NCBI RefSeq assembly: GCF_047345485.1
Contig: NZ_JBLFEN010000004.1
Coordinates: 62,001-126,000, forward strand
Reading direction: 5' to 3'
Length of the DNA stretch: 64,000 nt
Source: Jejuia sp047345485
GTDB lineage: Bacteria > Bacteroidota > Bacteroidia > Flavobacteriales > Flavobacteriaceae
Part shown: positions 7,855-16,852 of the stretch, in pieces
Layout: each line of letters opens with the position of its first letter
Position numbering within the stretch: position 1 is the first letter of the stretch
The notes under the pieces: generated by a model
The model's input: only the letters and a program-made list of their open reading frames with translations
What the model was told of the DNA's origin: nothing
Database searches by the model: none
Made by a program: the position numbers and the translations under genes

Positions 7855-8010
7855 CACCCGCGTTAGGGATTGCAGCGGCATCCTTTTTAAAGATAAAGGA
7901 TAATAAATTTAATGTTGATAGCTACTTTAACAGATAGCTACGTCGCTCACTCCTCGCTATGACGCTTTAAAAGACCTGCCTACCTGCGATACAGCAGTTA
8001 GGTAGGCGCC
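7855..8010. repeat. REP-like and hairpin repeat cluster upstream of the ECF sigma gene
   Basis: Three elements follow each other. First is ACCCGCGTTAGGGATTG with an ATCCTTT/AAAGGAT hairpin (7880-7901), a pattern I have seen recur in flavobacterial intergenic DNA and that may be a structured RNA. Second is 7929-7965, which on the minus strand reads GCGTCATAGCGAGGAGTGAG and continues to GCTATCTGTT, a degenerate copy of the widespread bacterial repeat of the form GTCATTGCGAGGAG. Third is a GCCTACC/GGTAGGC hairpin (7978-8007). No gene is visible between 7603 and 8108. Confidence 0.5.
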
Positions 8011-8108
8011 CTAATTTGTAATTTTAAAAAAAAATTATAAGGTTTTGCAACACTTTGTGTTTTCAATCGTCTTTTAAGTGAACCAATCAAGAAAACCAAA
8101 CGTATAGT

Positions 8109-8660
8109 ATGTTTCAAGTTGACATTATAGAACAATGTAAACAGAACAATCGTAAGGCACAAATGCAGTTGTACAACCAGTACTGCAACGGGATGTACAT
8201 TGTGGCAAAGCGATTTTTGAAAGATGCTAATGATGCTGAAGATGTGGTGCAAGAAGCCTTTATTAAGGCGTTTACCAAATTGCATCAATATAAGGCTGAA
8301 GTAACATTTGGAGCTTGGTTAAAACGTATTGTGGTTAATAAAAGTATCGACCTTCTGAAATCAAAAAAACAACAGTTGGTAGAATTAAATGAGGTGCACC
8401 TTAAAGTGGTTGATATAGACGATAACGACAAATGGTTGGTAGACGATACCATTACGGTAAACGATGTAAAACAGGCAATTCATCAACTGCCTGAAAAGTA
8501 CGAGTATGTAGTAATGCTGTATTTAATTGAAGGGTATGACCATCAGGAAATTTCGGAAATTTTGAATATTACCGAAGTGGCATCTAGAACACAATTATCC
8601 AGAGGTAAAGCAAAATTACAAGAACTATTAAAGATAAAAAGCAATGGCACGAGATATTAG
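8109..8660 (+). CDS. ECF-type RNA polymerase sigma factor
   Basis: This 183-residue sigma-70 family member has only regions 2 and 4, which marks it as an extracytoplasmic-function sigma factor. Region 2 carries DAEDVVQEAFIKAF and FGAWLKRIVVNKSIDLL; region 4 carries QLPEKYEYVVMLYLIEGYDH followed by the helix-turn-helix EISEILNITEVASRTQLSRG. It overlaps the next gene by 17 bases, and that gene encodes a single-pass membrane protein fitting an anti-sigma factor. The target regulon is unknown, though self-activation of the operon is common. Confidence 0.93.
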   Translation: MFQVDIIEQCKQNNRKAQMQLYNQYCNGMYIVAKRFLKDANDAEDVVQEAFIKAFTKLHQYKAEVTFGAWLKRIVVNKSIDLLKSKKQQLVELNEVHLKVVDIDDNDKWLVDDTITVNDVKQAIHQLPEKYEYVVMLYLIEGYDHQEISEILNITEVASRTQLSRGKAKLQELLKIKSNGTRY

Positions 8661-9228
8661 AGACTTGTTTAAAAATGAAACGCTGAAGCACGAAGACTTG
8701 CCAAAACATCATGACCTACGTTTTCTTGAAAAATTAGAGGCGGCTCTTCCTGAGGAGAAAAAAACAACTATTTCGTTTAATTGGCTAAATATAGCGGCTA
8801 GTATTATATTACTTATTGGCTTAAGTTTTGGCGCATATAAAGTTATGATGCCAAATGTTGAAACAGCTGTTGAGGTAGCCAATACCAAAGAAACTGTTAA
8901 AACTAAAACTTTAGGTGATGTATCTCCAGATTTAAAAAAGGTAGAAGATTATTATTTGGCTAGTATAAATGCTGAATTATCTCAAATAAAGCCAACGCCT
9001 GAGACCAAAGCTATTTTTGATGGGTATTTAGAGCAGTTAGAGGCTTTAAACAAGGAGTATGATAAATTGTCCTTAGAGCTTACTAAAAATGGTATTACAG
9101 AATTAACAATTACTGCATTGATAGATAATTTAAGATTTCGTTTAAACTTATTGTATCGTTTAAAAGATCAATTAAAAACCTTAAATGGTTCTGAGGAATT
9201 AACTGGAGGAACCGCGTCATCAATTTAA
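8644..9228 (+). CDS. Putative membrane anti-sigma factor
   Basis: This 194-residue protein has a cytoplasmic N-terminal part of about 45 residues with FLEKLEAALPEEKK, one membrane segment (about 49-68, LNIAASIILLIGLSFGAYKV) and a periplasmic helical part predicted as coiled coil. That topology and the 17-base overlap with the ECF sigma gene indicate an anti-sigma factor that holds the sigma factor at the membrane. No zinc-binding HxxxCxxC motif is present, so it is not of the ZAS type. The ATG at 8644 lies inside the sigma gene and supports translational coupling. Confidence 0.75.
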   Translation: MARDIRDLFKNETLKHEDLPKHHDLRFLEKLEAALPEEKKTTISFNWLNIAASIILLIGLSFGAYKVMMPNVETAVEVANTKETVKTKTLGDVSPDLKKVEDYYLASINAELSQIKPTPETKAIFDGYLEQLEALNKEYDKLSLELTKNGITELTITALIDNLRFRLNLLYRLKDQLKTLNGSEELTGGTASSI

Positions 9229-9240
9229 TAAAATCAAAAA

Positions 9241-10758
9241 ATGAATATGAAATTTATAAAAATAAAAATAGTATTACTCACTTGTTTAACTATGGCAACA
9301 TTGGGAGCGCAAGAAAAAGTAACCAAAGTATCGCAAAGTTTTAAAGTAGATAAAGATGTTGTTATCGATTTAAATACAAGCCAATGCAATATCGTTTTCG
9401 ATACTTGGAATAAAAATGAAGTAAGTATAGAATCGTATGTAGAAAGCGATGTGCTTACTAAAAAAGAGCTAGAAGAAGTTGCTAAAACTTGGCGTATAGA
9501 TATTGATGGTTCTACAAAATTAGTATCTATAAATACATCAGGTGGACATGCATCCCATTCCTACAGTTTTAATGCTCATGGGGATTATTCTGACGAGGTA
9601 CAACGCGCATTACAAAACTTGAAGTTTGAACTAGCCGATTTACCAGATTTGAATTTTGATTTTGGTAATGTTCATATTATGGAGCTTCCTGAGATGCCAG
9701 AAATACCAGAGGTGCCAGAACTTCCTGAATTGCCAGAGTTGCCAGAAGGTGCTGGAACCATTGCTTTTGATTATGAAGCCTATAAAAAAGATGGTGATAC
9801 ATATTTAGAAAAGTGGTCTGAGAAATTTGAGTCTAAATATGGAGAAGACTACGCCAAAAAAATGGAAGCATGGGGAGAGAAGTTTGGTGAAGCCTGGAGC
9901 GAACGTTTTGGAAAGGATATGGAAGCTTGGGGAGAAAAATTTGGAGAAGCATGGGGCGAAAAGTTTGGAGAAAAAATGGAAGCTTGGGGCGAACGCTTTG
10001 CAGCACAAATGGAACGAAAAGTAGAACAACGAGAAAAGCAAGAGGAATTAAGAGTTAAAATGATTGAAAAGCGAGCAGCATTACGAGAAAAACAGGCTGG
10101 GTTAAGAACTAAAATGGCAGAAAAGCGTGCAAAATTAGCAGAACAGCGTACTAAACAAAATAATAAGCATTCGCACTTAAAGAAAACTATAATTATTAAA
10201 ATGCCTAAGAAAGGAAAGGTGAAAGCAGATGTACGCCATGGAGAACTTGAGTTTGCATCAATTTTAGATGATGTGCAGGCAGATTTATCGCATACCATAT
10301 TTAAAGCAGAGGGCATTAATGGAAGCAGTACTTCCATTAATGCAGCTTATGCACCGGTATATATAAATAATTGGAATTTGGGTGAGCTTAACTTAAACCA
10401 TGTAAAACAGGCAGAATTAACAACAGTAAAACATGTGATTTTAAATTGTACATCGTCTAATGTTACAATAGGTGATGTGATGCGTAGTGCTATTATAGAT
10501 AGTAATATCGGTGATGTAAAAATTTTAAACGTTGCAGATACCTTCACTAACTTAAATTTTATTCTACAAAACAATAAGGCTTATGTTTTAATGCCAGATG
10601 TAGATTATAATATGAATTACAGAGGTACAAATTCTTATTTAGAACATCCCAATAATACAAGTGATGGTAAAGATGTTAACTCTTTTTCTATGAGTAACAG
10701 TGAGAGTAATAAAACTGTTACTGTTAATGCAAAATACAGTAAAGTTATTATGGAGTAA
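9241..10758 (+). CDS. Secreted repeat-rich protein of the ECF operon (DUF4097-like ends)
   Basis: This 505-residue protein starts with a signal peptide (about residues 1-23, ending LGAQ). Residues 30-120 and 325-505 look like beta-rich segments of the kind found in DUF4097-type bacterial proteins. Between them lie a Pro-Glu repeat (149-169, ELPEMPEIPEVPELPELPEL then PEG), a set of W-G/S-E-K/R-F repeats (192-253; AWGEKFGEAW recurs), and a basic-acidic helical stretch (255-310) likely to form a coiled coil. It starts 12 bases after the anti-sigma gene. A role in envelope stress is inferred from context only. Confidence 0.7.
   Translation: MNMKFIKIKIVLLTCLTMATLGAQEKVTKVSQSFKVDKDVVIDLNTSQCNIVFDTWNKNEVSIESYVESDVLTKKELEEVAKTWRIDIDGSTKLVSINTSGGHASHSYSFNAHGDYSDEVQRALQNLKFELADLPDLNFDFGNVHIMELPEMPEIPEVPELPELPELPEGAGTIAFDYEAYKKDGDTYLEKWSEKFESKYGEDYAKKMEAWGEKFGEAWSERFGKDMEAWGEKFGEAWGEKFGEKMEAWGERFAAQMERKVEQREKQEELRVKMIEKRAALREKQAGLRTKMAEKRAKLAEQRTKQNNKHSHLKKTIIIKMPKKGKVKADVRHGELEFASILDDVQADLSHTIFKAEGINGSSTSINAAYAPVYINNWNLGELNLNHVKQAELTTVKHVILNCTSSNVTIGDVMRSAIIDSNIGDVKILNVADTFTNLNFILQNNKAYVLMPDVDYNMNYRGTNSYLEHPNNTSDGKDVNSFSMSNSESNKTVTVNAKYSKVIME
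9892..10000 (+). repeat. In-gene tandem repeat encoding Trp-Gly-Glu-Lys-Phe units
   Basis: Within the repeat-rich protein the DNA repeatedly encodes GEKFGEAW and MEAWGEKF units about eleven to nineteen residues apart. At least four W-G/S-E-K/R-F cores follow one another. The DNA copies are similar but not identical, suggesting old internal duplication. Confidence 0.55.
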
Positions 10759-10798
10759 ACGATACCTGTTTAACTCTAAACATGTTATATAATTCGTT

Positions 10799-10886
10799 TC
10801 TTTTTCTTCTATATCTCATTTAAAATAAAACCGTAGCTAAGGCTATGCTTAGAATTTTAAATTTCACATAAATAAATAATTTAAAT
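10799..10886. repeat. Dispersed repeat, copy 1
   Basis: This copy contains CTTTTTCTTCTAT, then ATAAAACCGTAGCTAAGGCTA, then an AT-rich tail with TTTCACATAAA. It aligns by eye with 16853-16948, upstream of secA, along about 85 bases. The core GTAGC-TAAG-GCTAT can fold as a small hairpin with one G-U pair. It lies upstream of the -7 box of the M23 gene. Confidence 0.5.
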
Positions 10887-10922
10887 TAGCTGTACGACAG
10901 TTTAAAATTAAATTTGTATTCT

Positions 10923-10930
10923 TAGCTTTG
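10923..10930 (+). promoter_or_regulatory. -7 box of the M23 peptidase gene
   Basis: TAGCTTTG matches TAnnTTTG and lies 17 bases before the ATG at 10948. No clear -33 TTTG at standard spacing is visible. Confidence 0.5.
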
Positions 10931-10947
10931 AAGAAATGTAAGTTTTA

Positions 10948-11634
10948 ATGACCTCAAGTAAATTTTTAGATGTTTTAAAAAATATCAGTCCTAAACCTCT
11001 TCGCGTTATAGATGCTTCTATTCCTATAGCAAAATATACTTCTTTAAACCTATCAAAAAATAATCCAGATGTACAAGATATAAATGTGTCTTCATCTTGT
11101 GAGTTTTCAAAATACATCTCTTCTTATTTAAAAAAACATAACGCTTTAGTAGCTTTTGGTGGTTATAATGAAGTAAGAACTATCTATGACAGGAGTACTT
11201 ATTTTGATGTTGATAATCAAAATAAACGTAACATTCATTTAGGTATGGATTTTTGGTGTGCTACTGAAACTCCTATTTTAGCACCTTTAGACGGTACAGT
11301 ACATAGCTTTAAAAATAACAGGAATTATGGTGATTATGGGCCAACTCTAATTTTAGAGCATCATAGTTTCGAAGTTAATTTTTTCACACTCTATGGGCAT
11401 TTAAGTTTAGCGTCTATTGAGGATTTAAACGTTGGAGATACCGTTACACAAGGTGAACAAATTGCAACTTTAGGTGATACTTCAATAAATGGTGATTATC
11501 CACCGCATTTACATTTTCAAATTATAAAAGATATACAAGATTATTTTGGAGATTATCCTGGAGTGAGCGCTAAAAGCGATTTACCTTTTTATTTGGAGAA
11601 TTGCCCAAACCCAGAAGTTTTATTATGGGGTTAG
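10948..11634 (+). CDS. M23-family (LytM-type) metallopeptidase domain protein
   Basis: This 228-residue protein carries a peptidase M23 domain over about residues 90-215. Zinc-binding HLGMD (97-101) and HLHF (187-190) and the catalytic histidine in LYGHLSL (H151) are all present, so it should be an active endopeptidase on peptidoglycan crosslinks or another peptide. No signal peptide is visible: the N-terminus (MTSSKFLDVLKNISPKPLRV) is soluble, unlike most cell-wall hydrolases of this family, so its location is unclear. The gene ends in a four-base convergent overlap with the DUF985 gene. Confidence 0.82.
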   Translation: MTSSKFLDVLKNISPKPLRVIDASIPIAKYTSLNLSKNNPDVQDINVSSSCEFSKYISSYLKKHNALVAFGGYNEVRTIYDRSTYFDVDNQNKRNIHLGMDFWCATETPILAPLDGTVHSFKNNRNYGDYGPTLILEHHSFEVNFFTLYGHLSLASIEDLNVGDTVTQGEQIATLGDTSINGDYPPHLHFQIIKDIQDYFGDYPGVSAKSDLPFYLENCPNPEVLLWG

Positions 11635-12136
11635 ATGGCGCGCGTAAGTTTTGTGATTATTTTTGAATGTTGTGGAAATAAGGATAGTAGCTTTTCTTGT
11701 TCTGGCATTTCAAAATCTCTAAAATCAAACCCAGGAGAAACGGTACAACCTAAAAGCGCATAACTATTTTTTGATGAAACTTCTGCTGCAAACCAATGTG
11801 TTGCTGGAACTACAAATTGCAAAACTTCGTTATCTCTAATTGTATTTCCAATCTTAATTTTTGAATAGTCGCCCTCTGGAGAAATTACGTGTAATGTAAG
11901 TGTGGTACCTTTATAAAAATGCCACATCTCGTCTTGGTTTATCCGATGAAATGCTGAAAACGTATCTGAGGGTAATAAAAAATAGATACCTGTACAATAA
12001 TTTCTATCACCGCTAAACTCAGCACTTAAATTTGCTTTAGAAATTACACCATTGCTTCTATACGTTTCTTTAAAATAACCGCCTTCGGGATGAGGTTTAA
12101 CTGTAAATGTTCAATAATTTTTTTTACCTCCTTCAT
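11631..12136 (-). pseudogene. DUF985 cupin family protein, frameshifted
   Basis: A full DUF985 (YML079-type cupin) sequence is present but in two frames. Frame one starts at ATG 12136 (MKEVKKIIEHLQL) and runs off at about base 12097; frame two then gives PHPEGGYFKETYRS through NYCTGIYFLLPSDTFSAFHR to the intact 98-residue part from ATG 11927 (MWHFYKGTTLTLHVISPEGD). One missing base in the run around 12095-12100 explains everything. The remaining sequence has no stops and keeps the family motifs, so this is either a recent mutation or a sequencing error. It follows the hydroxylase gene by 17 bases and likely shares its transcript. Confidence 0.75.
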
Positions 12137-12153
12137 AATTGCGACTATTTCTT

Positions 12154-13074
12154 TTAGTTCTGTTTAGCAATTTCTTTACGCATTTGTTTGATAGTTAGTG
12201 TACTACCGTCGTGGCTCCAACCAGGTGGTCCAAAAGCATACATAAATTTATGATACGGGTTTGAGCTTTTCTTCATGTCTCTCCAGATATCTTTGTATTC
12301 ATGTGTTAAGATAACCAAAGGATTGTATGAATTTGGTGGACTAGTAACACCGTAAGCAATATCAATATCTTCATCTAACGCCTTCCAAGTGCCAAATACT
12401 TTGTCAAAAATATTTAAAAACCCACCATGGTTTTTGTCCATGTATTCTAGGTTTTTAGCGTGGTGAACTTGGTGCATGGTATGCGTATTAAATATCTTTT
12501 CAATAATTCCAAGTTTAGGCACGTAGGTCGTGTGTAGCTGAAATTGCCATAATGCTTCTATGCCCAAACATACAATTACCATTTCTGGAGGGAAACCTAC
12601 AGCTGGCAACCACATATAAAATAACGGCTTGTATAAAATTGTAAACCAGCCATTTCTAACGGCTGTACCTAGATTAAAATTATCGGAAGAATGGTGTACA
12701 ATATGTGCTGCCCACAAAAAACGAATCATATGGTTTTGCCTGTGAAACCAGTAATATGTAAAATCATCTAAAAACTGGCATGCCAACCAAACGGGCCAAG
12801 AATAACCAAAAGATTGCCAACCCATAATGTTAGTTCTTACGCCATCCACCATAGGGTTAAACAATTCATATAAATAATTAAAAATAATAATTGCAGAAAT
12901 TGTTTTAATAAGTGGTGCTAAAACTACAGAGCCTAAACCCATTGTAATACTAGAAGCTAAATCTTTCCAGTTGTATAAAGTATCGTGGTCATGCGTTTTA
13001 CTATAAGTAAGTTCAACTAATATTAAACCTAAAAAACAAGGTATGCCATATACTAATGGGTTAGTAAAATCCAT
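12154..13074 (-). CDS. Sterol desaturase / fatty acid hydroxylase superfamily protein
   Basis: This 306-residue integral membrane protein has the histidine clusters of the di-iron fatty acid hydroxylase superfamily: HRQNH (111-115), HIVHH (124-128) and HTMHQVHH (198-205). Such enzymes use O2 and two irons to hydroxylate or desaturate a lipid. In Bacteroidota the substrates are often carotenoids, sterol-like lipids or alkylglycerols, and no neighbour settles which. Four to five hydrophobic segments are visible. The frameshifted DUF985 gene follows 17 bases downstream. Confidence 0.9.
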   Translation of the reverse strand: MDFTNPLVYGIPCFLGLILVELTYSKTHDHDTLYNWKDLASSITMGLGSVVLAPLIKTISAIIIFNYLYELFNPMVDGVRTNIMGWQSFGYSWPVWLACQFLDDFTYYWFHRQNHMIRFLWAAHIVHHSSDNFNLGTAVRNGWFTILYKPLFYMWLPAVGFPPEMVIVCLGIEALWQFQLHTTYVPKLGIIEKIFNTHTMHQVHHAKNLEYMDKNHGGFLNIFDKVFGTWKALDEDIDIAYGVTSPPNSYNPLVILTHEYKDIWRDMKKSSNPYHKFMYAFGPPGWSHDGSTLTIKQMRKEIAKQN

Positions 13075-13395
13075 GTGTTAATTTTATTTAAAGCGAATAA
13101 GATATTTTTTGATGTTGCCGAAGATATGGATTCTATTGCGGAATTCTACTGTTATTTGTATATAGTGTGCATAACTAATTTAATGATGCCGTAATTAAGA
13201 GCTACTTAAGTATTTGATTTAAATCACATAATACCTAGACGTAGTAATTTAATTTTAAGAACTTTTTTGAAGATGAAGTTAGTTCGATTAATTACAGTAT
13301 AAAATTTGATTTTTTTATAAAAAAAATCCCAATAACTAATTTTAGTTATTGGGATTTTAAATTATAAATAAGACTACTTTTTGAATAAAAAGTAT
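13075..13395. other. Intergenic stretch between secA and the hydroxylase gene
   Basis: The stretch holds the secA terminator (13323-13358). The remaining 250 bases, which lie upstream of the hydroxylase gene, are AT-rich with no gene and no exact TAnnTTTG box on the minus strand that I could find. Confidence 0.5.
13323..13358 (-). terminator. Rho-independent terminator of secA
   Basis: AAAATCCCAATAACTAA and its reverse complement form a near-perfect 17-bp hairpin with a very small loop, centred on 13340. On the minus strand it is followed by a run of eight T. It starts 38 bases after the secA stop codon. Confidence 0.9.
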
Positions 13396-16300
13396 TTAAT
13401 CTTCAATTAAAACCCATTCACCTTTTGCAAGTAAAGGTTCTGCTTGTTTGTATTTTAAAGTTTTGTTTTCGCCATTCATAACGTGTTTTATAGTTACACG
13501 GTCGTTACGTCCAATTTTTGGTTTATCACGTACAATGGTTTCTATAACTTGTTGTTGCTGGCGCTGTGTGTTACCAGCGGCTCTGTTTTGTGCAGAACGT
13601 TCATCTAAATTAGGAATTTCTTCTTTAGAAGTCTCTACTTTTTCACGTTTTCTAGCTCTCGCTTCTTGTATTGTGTCTTGTGTTTCTTGCGGTAATTCAC
13701 CTTTAAATAAGAAAGAGATAACATCTTTATTCACCTCGTCAATCATAGCTTTAAACAATTCAAACGCTTCAAACTTATAAATTAATAAAGGATCTTTTTG
13801 CTCATGTACTGCTAATTGTACAGATTGTTTTAGCTCATCCATTTTACGTAGATGTGTTTTCCAAGCATCATCAATAATGGCAAGCGTAATATTCTTTTCA
13901 AAGTCGGTAATTAACTGTTTACCATCGGTTTCATATGCTTTTTCTAAATCTGTTACTACATTTAAACTCTTTGTGCCATCAGTAAATGGTACTACAATAC
14001 GCTTAAATTTATCACGCTGATTTTCGTATACATTTTTAATTACAGGAAATGCTAATTCAGCATTACGCTCCATTTTTTCTCTGTAGTGCTCAAAAGCAAG
14101 TTTGTATATTTTCGAAGTTATATCTTGTGCTGATAATTTTTCGAATTCTTCTTGAGATATAGGCGCACTCATGGAGAAGTAACGAATCAATTCAAATTCA
14201 AAATTCTTATAGTCGTTAGCACCTTTATTGGTTTCTGCAATACCCTCAGAAGTATCAAAAATCATGTTTGCTAAATCTACACGAAGACGCTCACCGTTTA
14301 GGGCATTATAACGACGTTTGTACACCACTTCACGTTGTGCATTCATAACGTCATCATATTCTAATAAGCGTTTACGAACTCCAAATTGATTTTCTTCAAC
14401 CTTTTTCTGTGCGCGTTCAATGGATTTTGAAATCATAGAATGTTGAATGACTTCACCTTCTTTTAATCCCATTTTATCCATCATTTTCGCGATACGTTCA
14501 CTACCAAATAAACGCATTAAATTGTCCTCTAAAGATACATAGAATTGAGAACTACCAACATCTCCTTGACGTCCTGCACGACCACGTAACTGTCTATCTA
14601 CACGACGCGAATCATGACGTTCTGTACCCACAATGGCTAAACCACCTGCAGCTTTTACCTCGTCAGATAATTTAATATCGGTACCACGACCCGCCATATT
14701 TGTTGCTATAGTTACCTGCCCGCTTCTACCAGCTTCATCAACTATTTCTGCTTCTTTTTTGTGCTGTTTTGCATTTAATACATTGTGCGGTATTTTACGA
14801 ATGCTTAACATTTTACCAAGTAACTCAGAAATTTCAACTGATGTTGTACCAATCAATACTGGACGACCAGCTTGCGATAATTTAGTAACCTCATCTATAA
14901 CTGCATTATATTTTTCACGTTTGGTTTTATATACTAAATCTTCTCTATCATCACGGGCTATTGGGCGGTTTGTTGGTATTTCAACAACATCTAATTTATA
15001 GATCTCCCAAAATTCTCCAGCTTCTGTAACCGCTGTACCCGTCATACCAGATAGTTTGCGGTACATTCTAAAATAATTTTGTAATGTAACAGTAGCAAAG
15101 GTTTGTGTAGCATCTTCTATCTTTACATTTTCCTTAGCTTCAATGGCCTGGTGTAACCCGTCAGAATAACGACGCCCATCCATAATACGCCCCGTTTGTT
15201 CATCAACAATCATTACTTTATTATCCATAACCACGTATTGCGTGTCTTTTTCAAATAAAGCGTAAGCTTTTAATAACTGGTTTAGTGTATGTATACGTTC
15301 AGACTTTACACCAAATTCTTTAAATAACTCTTCTTTAAGTTCAGCCTCTTTTTCTTTTTCAAGATTTTGCTCTTCAATTTTAGCAACTTCAATACCTATT
15401 TCTGGCATTACAAAGAAATCAGGATTATCCTTACCAGAAATGTACTCAACACCTTTATCAGTTAATTCAATCTGGTTATTTTTTTCTTCAATTACATAGT
15501 ATAAATCCGCATCTACCTTTGGCATTTCGCGGTTGTTATCTTGCATATAGAAATTCTCAGTTTTTTGAAGTAGCTGTTTTACACCTTCTTCAGATAAAAA
15601 CTTAATTAATGCTTTATTTTTAGGAATACCGCGATATACACGTAGTAATTGAATGCCACCTTCTTTATCATCACCAGCCTTAATTAATTTTTTAGCTTCT
15701 GCTAAAACACCAGTTAAATACTTGCGTTGTACAGAAACTATATCATCAACTTTTGGCTTTAACTCATTAAATTCATGACGGTCTCCTTTTGGTATTGGTC
15801 CAGAAATAATTAAAGGTGTACGGGCATCATCCACTAATACAGAATCTACTTCATCTACAATTGCATAGTGATGCGGTCGTTGCACTAAATCTTCAGGAGA
15901 GTGCGACATGTTATCACGTAAATAATCAAAACCAAATTCGTTATTTGTACCGTAAGTAATGTCTGCATTATAAGCTTTTCTTCGGGCTGCAGAGTTTGGT
16001 TGGTGGTAATCTACACAATCCACACTCATACCATGAAACTCAAAAATAGGAGCCATCCACGCGCTATCACGTTTTGCTAAATAATCATTAACAGTAACCA
16101 AGTGTACACCTTGTTCTGCAAGTGCATTTAAGTATACAGGTAATGTAGCTACAAGTGTTTTACCTTCACCAGTTTGCATTTCGGCAATTTTACCTTGGTG
16201 TAAAGCAATACCACCAATAAGCTGCACATCATAGTGTATCATATCCCAAGTAATGGGTTTTCCTGCAGCATCCCAAGAATTTGCCCAAGTAGCATGTTCG

Positions 16301-16752
16301 CCATCTAGGGTAACGTATGTTTTTTCACCAGATAGTGTTCTATCAAACTCATTAGCGGTAACCTTAATTTCGGTATTATGTACAAAACGTTTTGCGGTTT
16401 CTTTTACTACGGCAAAAGCTTCGGGTAAAATGTTATTTAAAATATCTTCGGTAACTGTATAAGCCTCATCTTTAAGTTTGTCTATTTGCTCATAAATATC
16501 TTCACGAACATCAATGTCTTCAGTATTTTCAGCCTCTTCTAGTAAGTTGGCCATTTGTGTGTCAATAGCTTTTCTAGCTTCAGCAATTTTTGCTTTAAAT
16601 TCAACAGTTTTACCTCTTAATTCATCATGCGATAATCTTTCAAGAGCACTTTCAAACGTTTTAATCTCATCAACTAAAGGCGATATTGCCTTTACATCTT
16701 GTTTCGATTTGTCTCCAACAAATACTTTTAAGACCGAATCTAAAAATCCCAT
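13396..16752 (-). CDS. secA: Preprotein translocase ATPase SecA
   Basis: This 1118-residue protein is the motor of the Sec pathway: it pushes unfolded preproteins through SecYEG using ATP. Visible landmarks are Walker A QTGEGKT (193-199), DEVDS (300-304) in NBD1, the NBD2 motifs GTTSVEIS, IATNMAGRGTDI and VGTERHDSRRVDRQLRGRAG, and the scaffold region. It is longer than E. coli SecA (901 residues) because of an insertion of about 100 residues in NBD1 (about 330-470), usual in Bacteroidota. The C-terminus ends KQAEPLLAKGEWVLIED and lacks the zinc-binding CxCx8CH tail. It is monocistronic, with a terminator directly downstream. Confidence 0.98.
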   Translation of the reverse strand: MGFLDSVLKVFVGDKSKQDVKAISPLVDEIKTFESALERLSHDELRGKTVEFKAKIAEARKAIDTQMANLLEEAENTEDIDVREDIYEQIDKLKDEAYTVTEDILNNILPEAFAVVKETAKRFVHNTEIKVTANEFDRTLSGEKTYVTLDGEHATWANSWDAAGKPITWDMIHYDVQLIGGIALHQGKIAEMQTGEGKTLVATLPVYLNALAEQGVHLVTVNDYLAKRDSAWMAPIFEFHGMSVDCVDYHQPNSAARRKAYNADITYGTNNEFGFDYLRDNMSHSPEDLVQRPHHYAIVDEVDSVLVDDARTPLIISGPIPKGDRHEFNELKPKVDDIVSVQRKYLTGVLAEAKKLIKAGDDKEGGIQLLRVYRGIPKNKALIKFLSEEGVKQLLQKTENFYMQDNNREMPKVDADLYYVIEEKNNQIELTDKGVEYISGKDNPDFFVMPEIGIEVAKIEEQNLEKEKEAELKEELFKEFGVKSERIHTLNQLLKAYALFEKDTQYVVMDNKVMIVDEQTGRIMDGRRYSDGLHQAIEAKENVKIEDATQTFATVTLQNYFRMYRKLSGMTGTAVTEAGEFWEIYKLDVVEIPTNRPIARDDREDLVYKTKREKYNAVIDEVTKLSQAGRPVLIGTTSVEISELLGKMLSIRKIPHNVLNAKQHKKEAEIVDEAGRSGQVTIATNMAGRGTDIKLSDEVKAAGGLAIVGTERHDSRRVDRQLRGRAGRQGDVGSSQFYVSLEDNLMRLFGSERIAKMMDKMGLKEGEVIQHSMISKSIERAQKKVEENQFGVRKRLLEYDDVMNAQREVVYKRRYNALNGERLRVDLANMIFDTSEGIAETNKGANDYKNFEFELIRYFSMSAPISQEEFEKLSAQDITSKIYKLAFEHYREKMERNAELAFPVIKNVYENQRDKFKRIVVPFTDGTKSLNVVTDLEKAYETDGKQLITDFEKNITLAIIDDAWKTHLRKMDELKQSVQLAVHEQKDPLLIYKFEAFELFKAMIDEVNKDVISFLFKGELPQETQDTIQEARARKREKVETSKEEIPNLDERSAQNRAAGNTQRQQQQVIETIVRDKPKIGRNDRVTIKHVMNGENKTLKYKQAEPLLAKGEWVLIED

Positions 16753-16852
16753 ACTATAATATTTTTATATTTTAACTAGGAAAATCCTAGGTTTTGTCAT
16801 TTATCTACACGCTATTATACCATTTCTAATTTAAAATTACCATAATAAAACG

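Noticed and set aside
7603..8108. Possible tRNA or small gene in the gap before the ECF sigma gene
   Set aside because: No cloverleaf or coding frame could be built; only hairpins and REP-like repeats are visible.
9849..10337. 162-codon open frame on the minus strand inside the repeat-rich ECF operon gene
   Set aside because: It is a mirror of the repetitive coding strand; its repeats of Ser, Pro and Phe come from the reverse complement of the Trp-Gly-Glu-Lys-Phe repeats, and it has no promoter or known motif.
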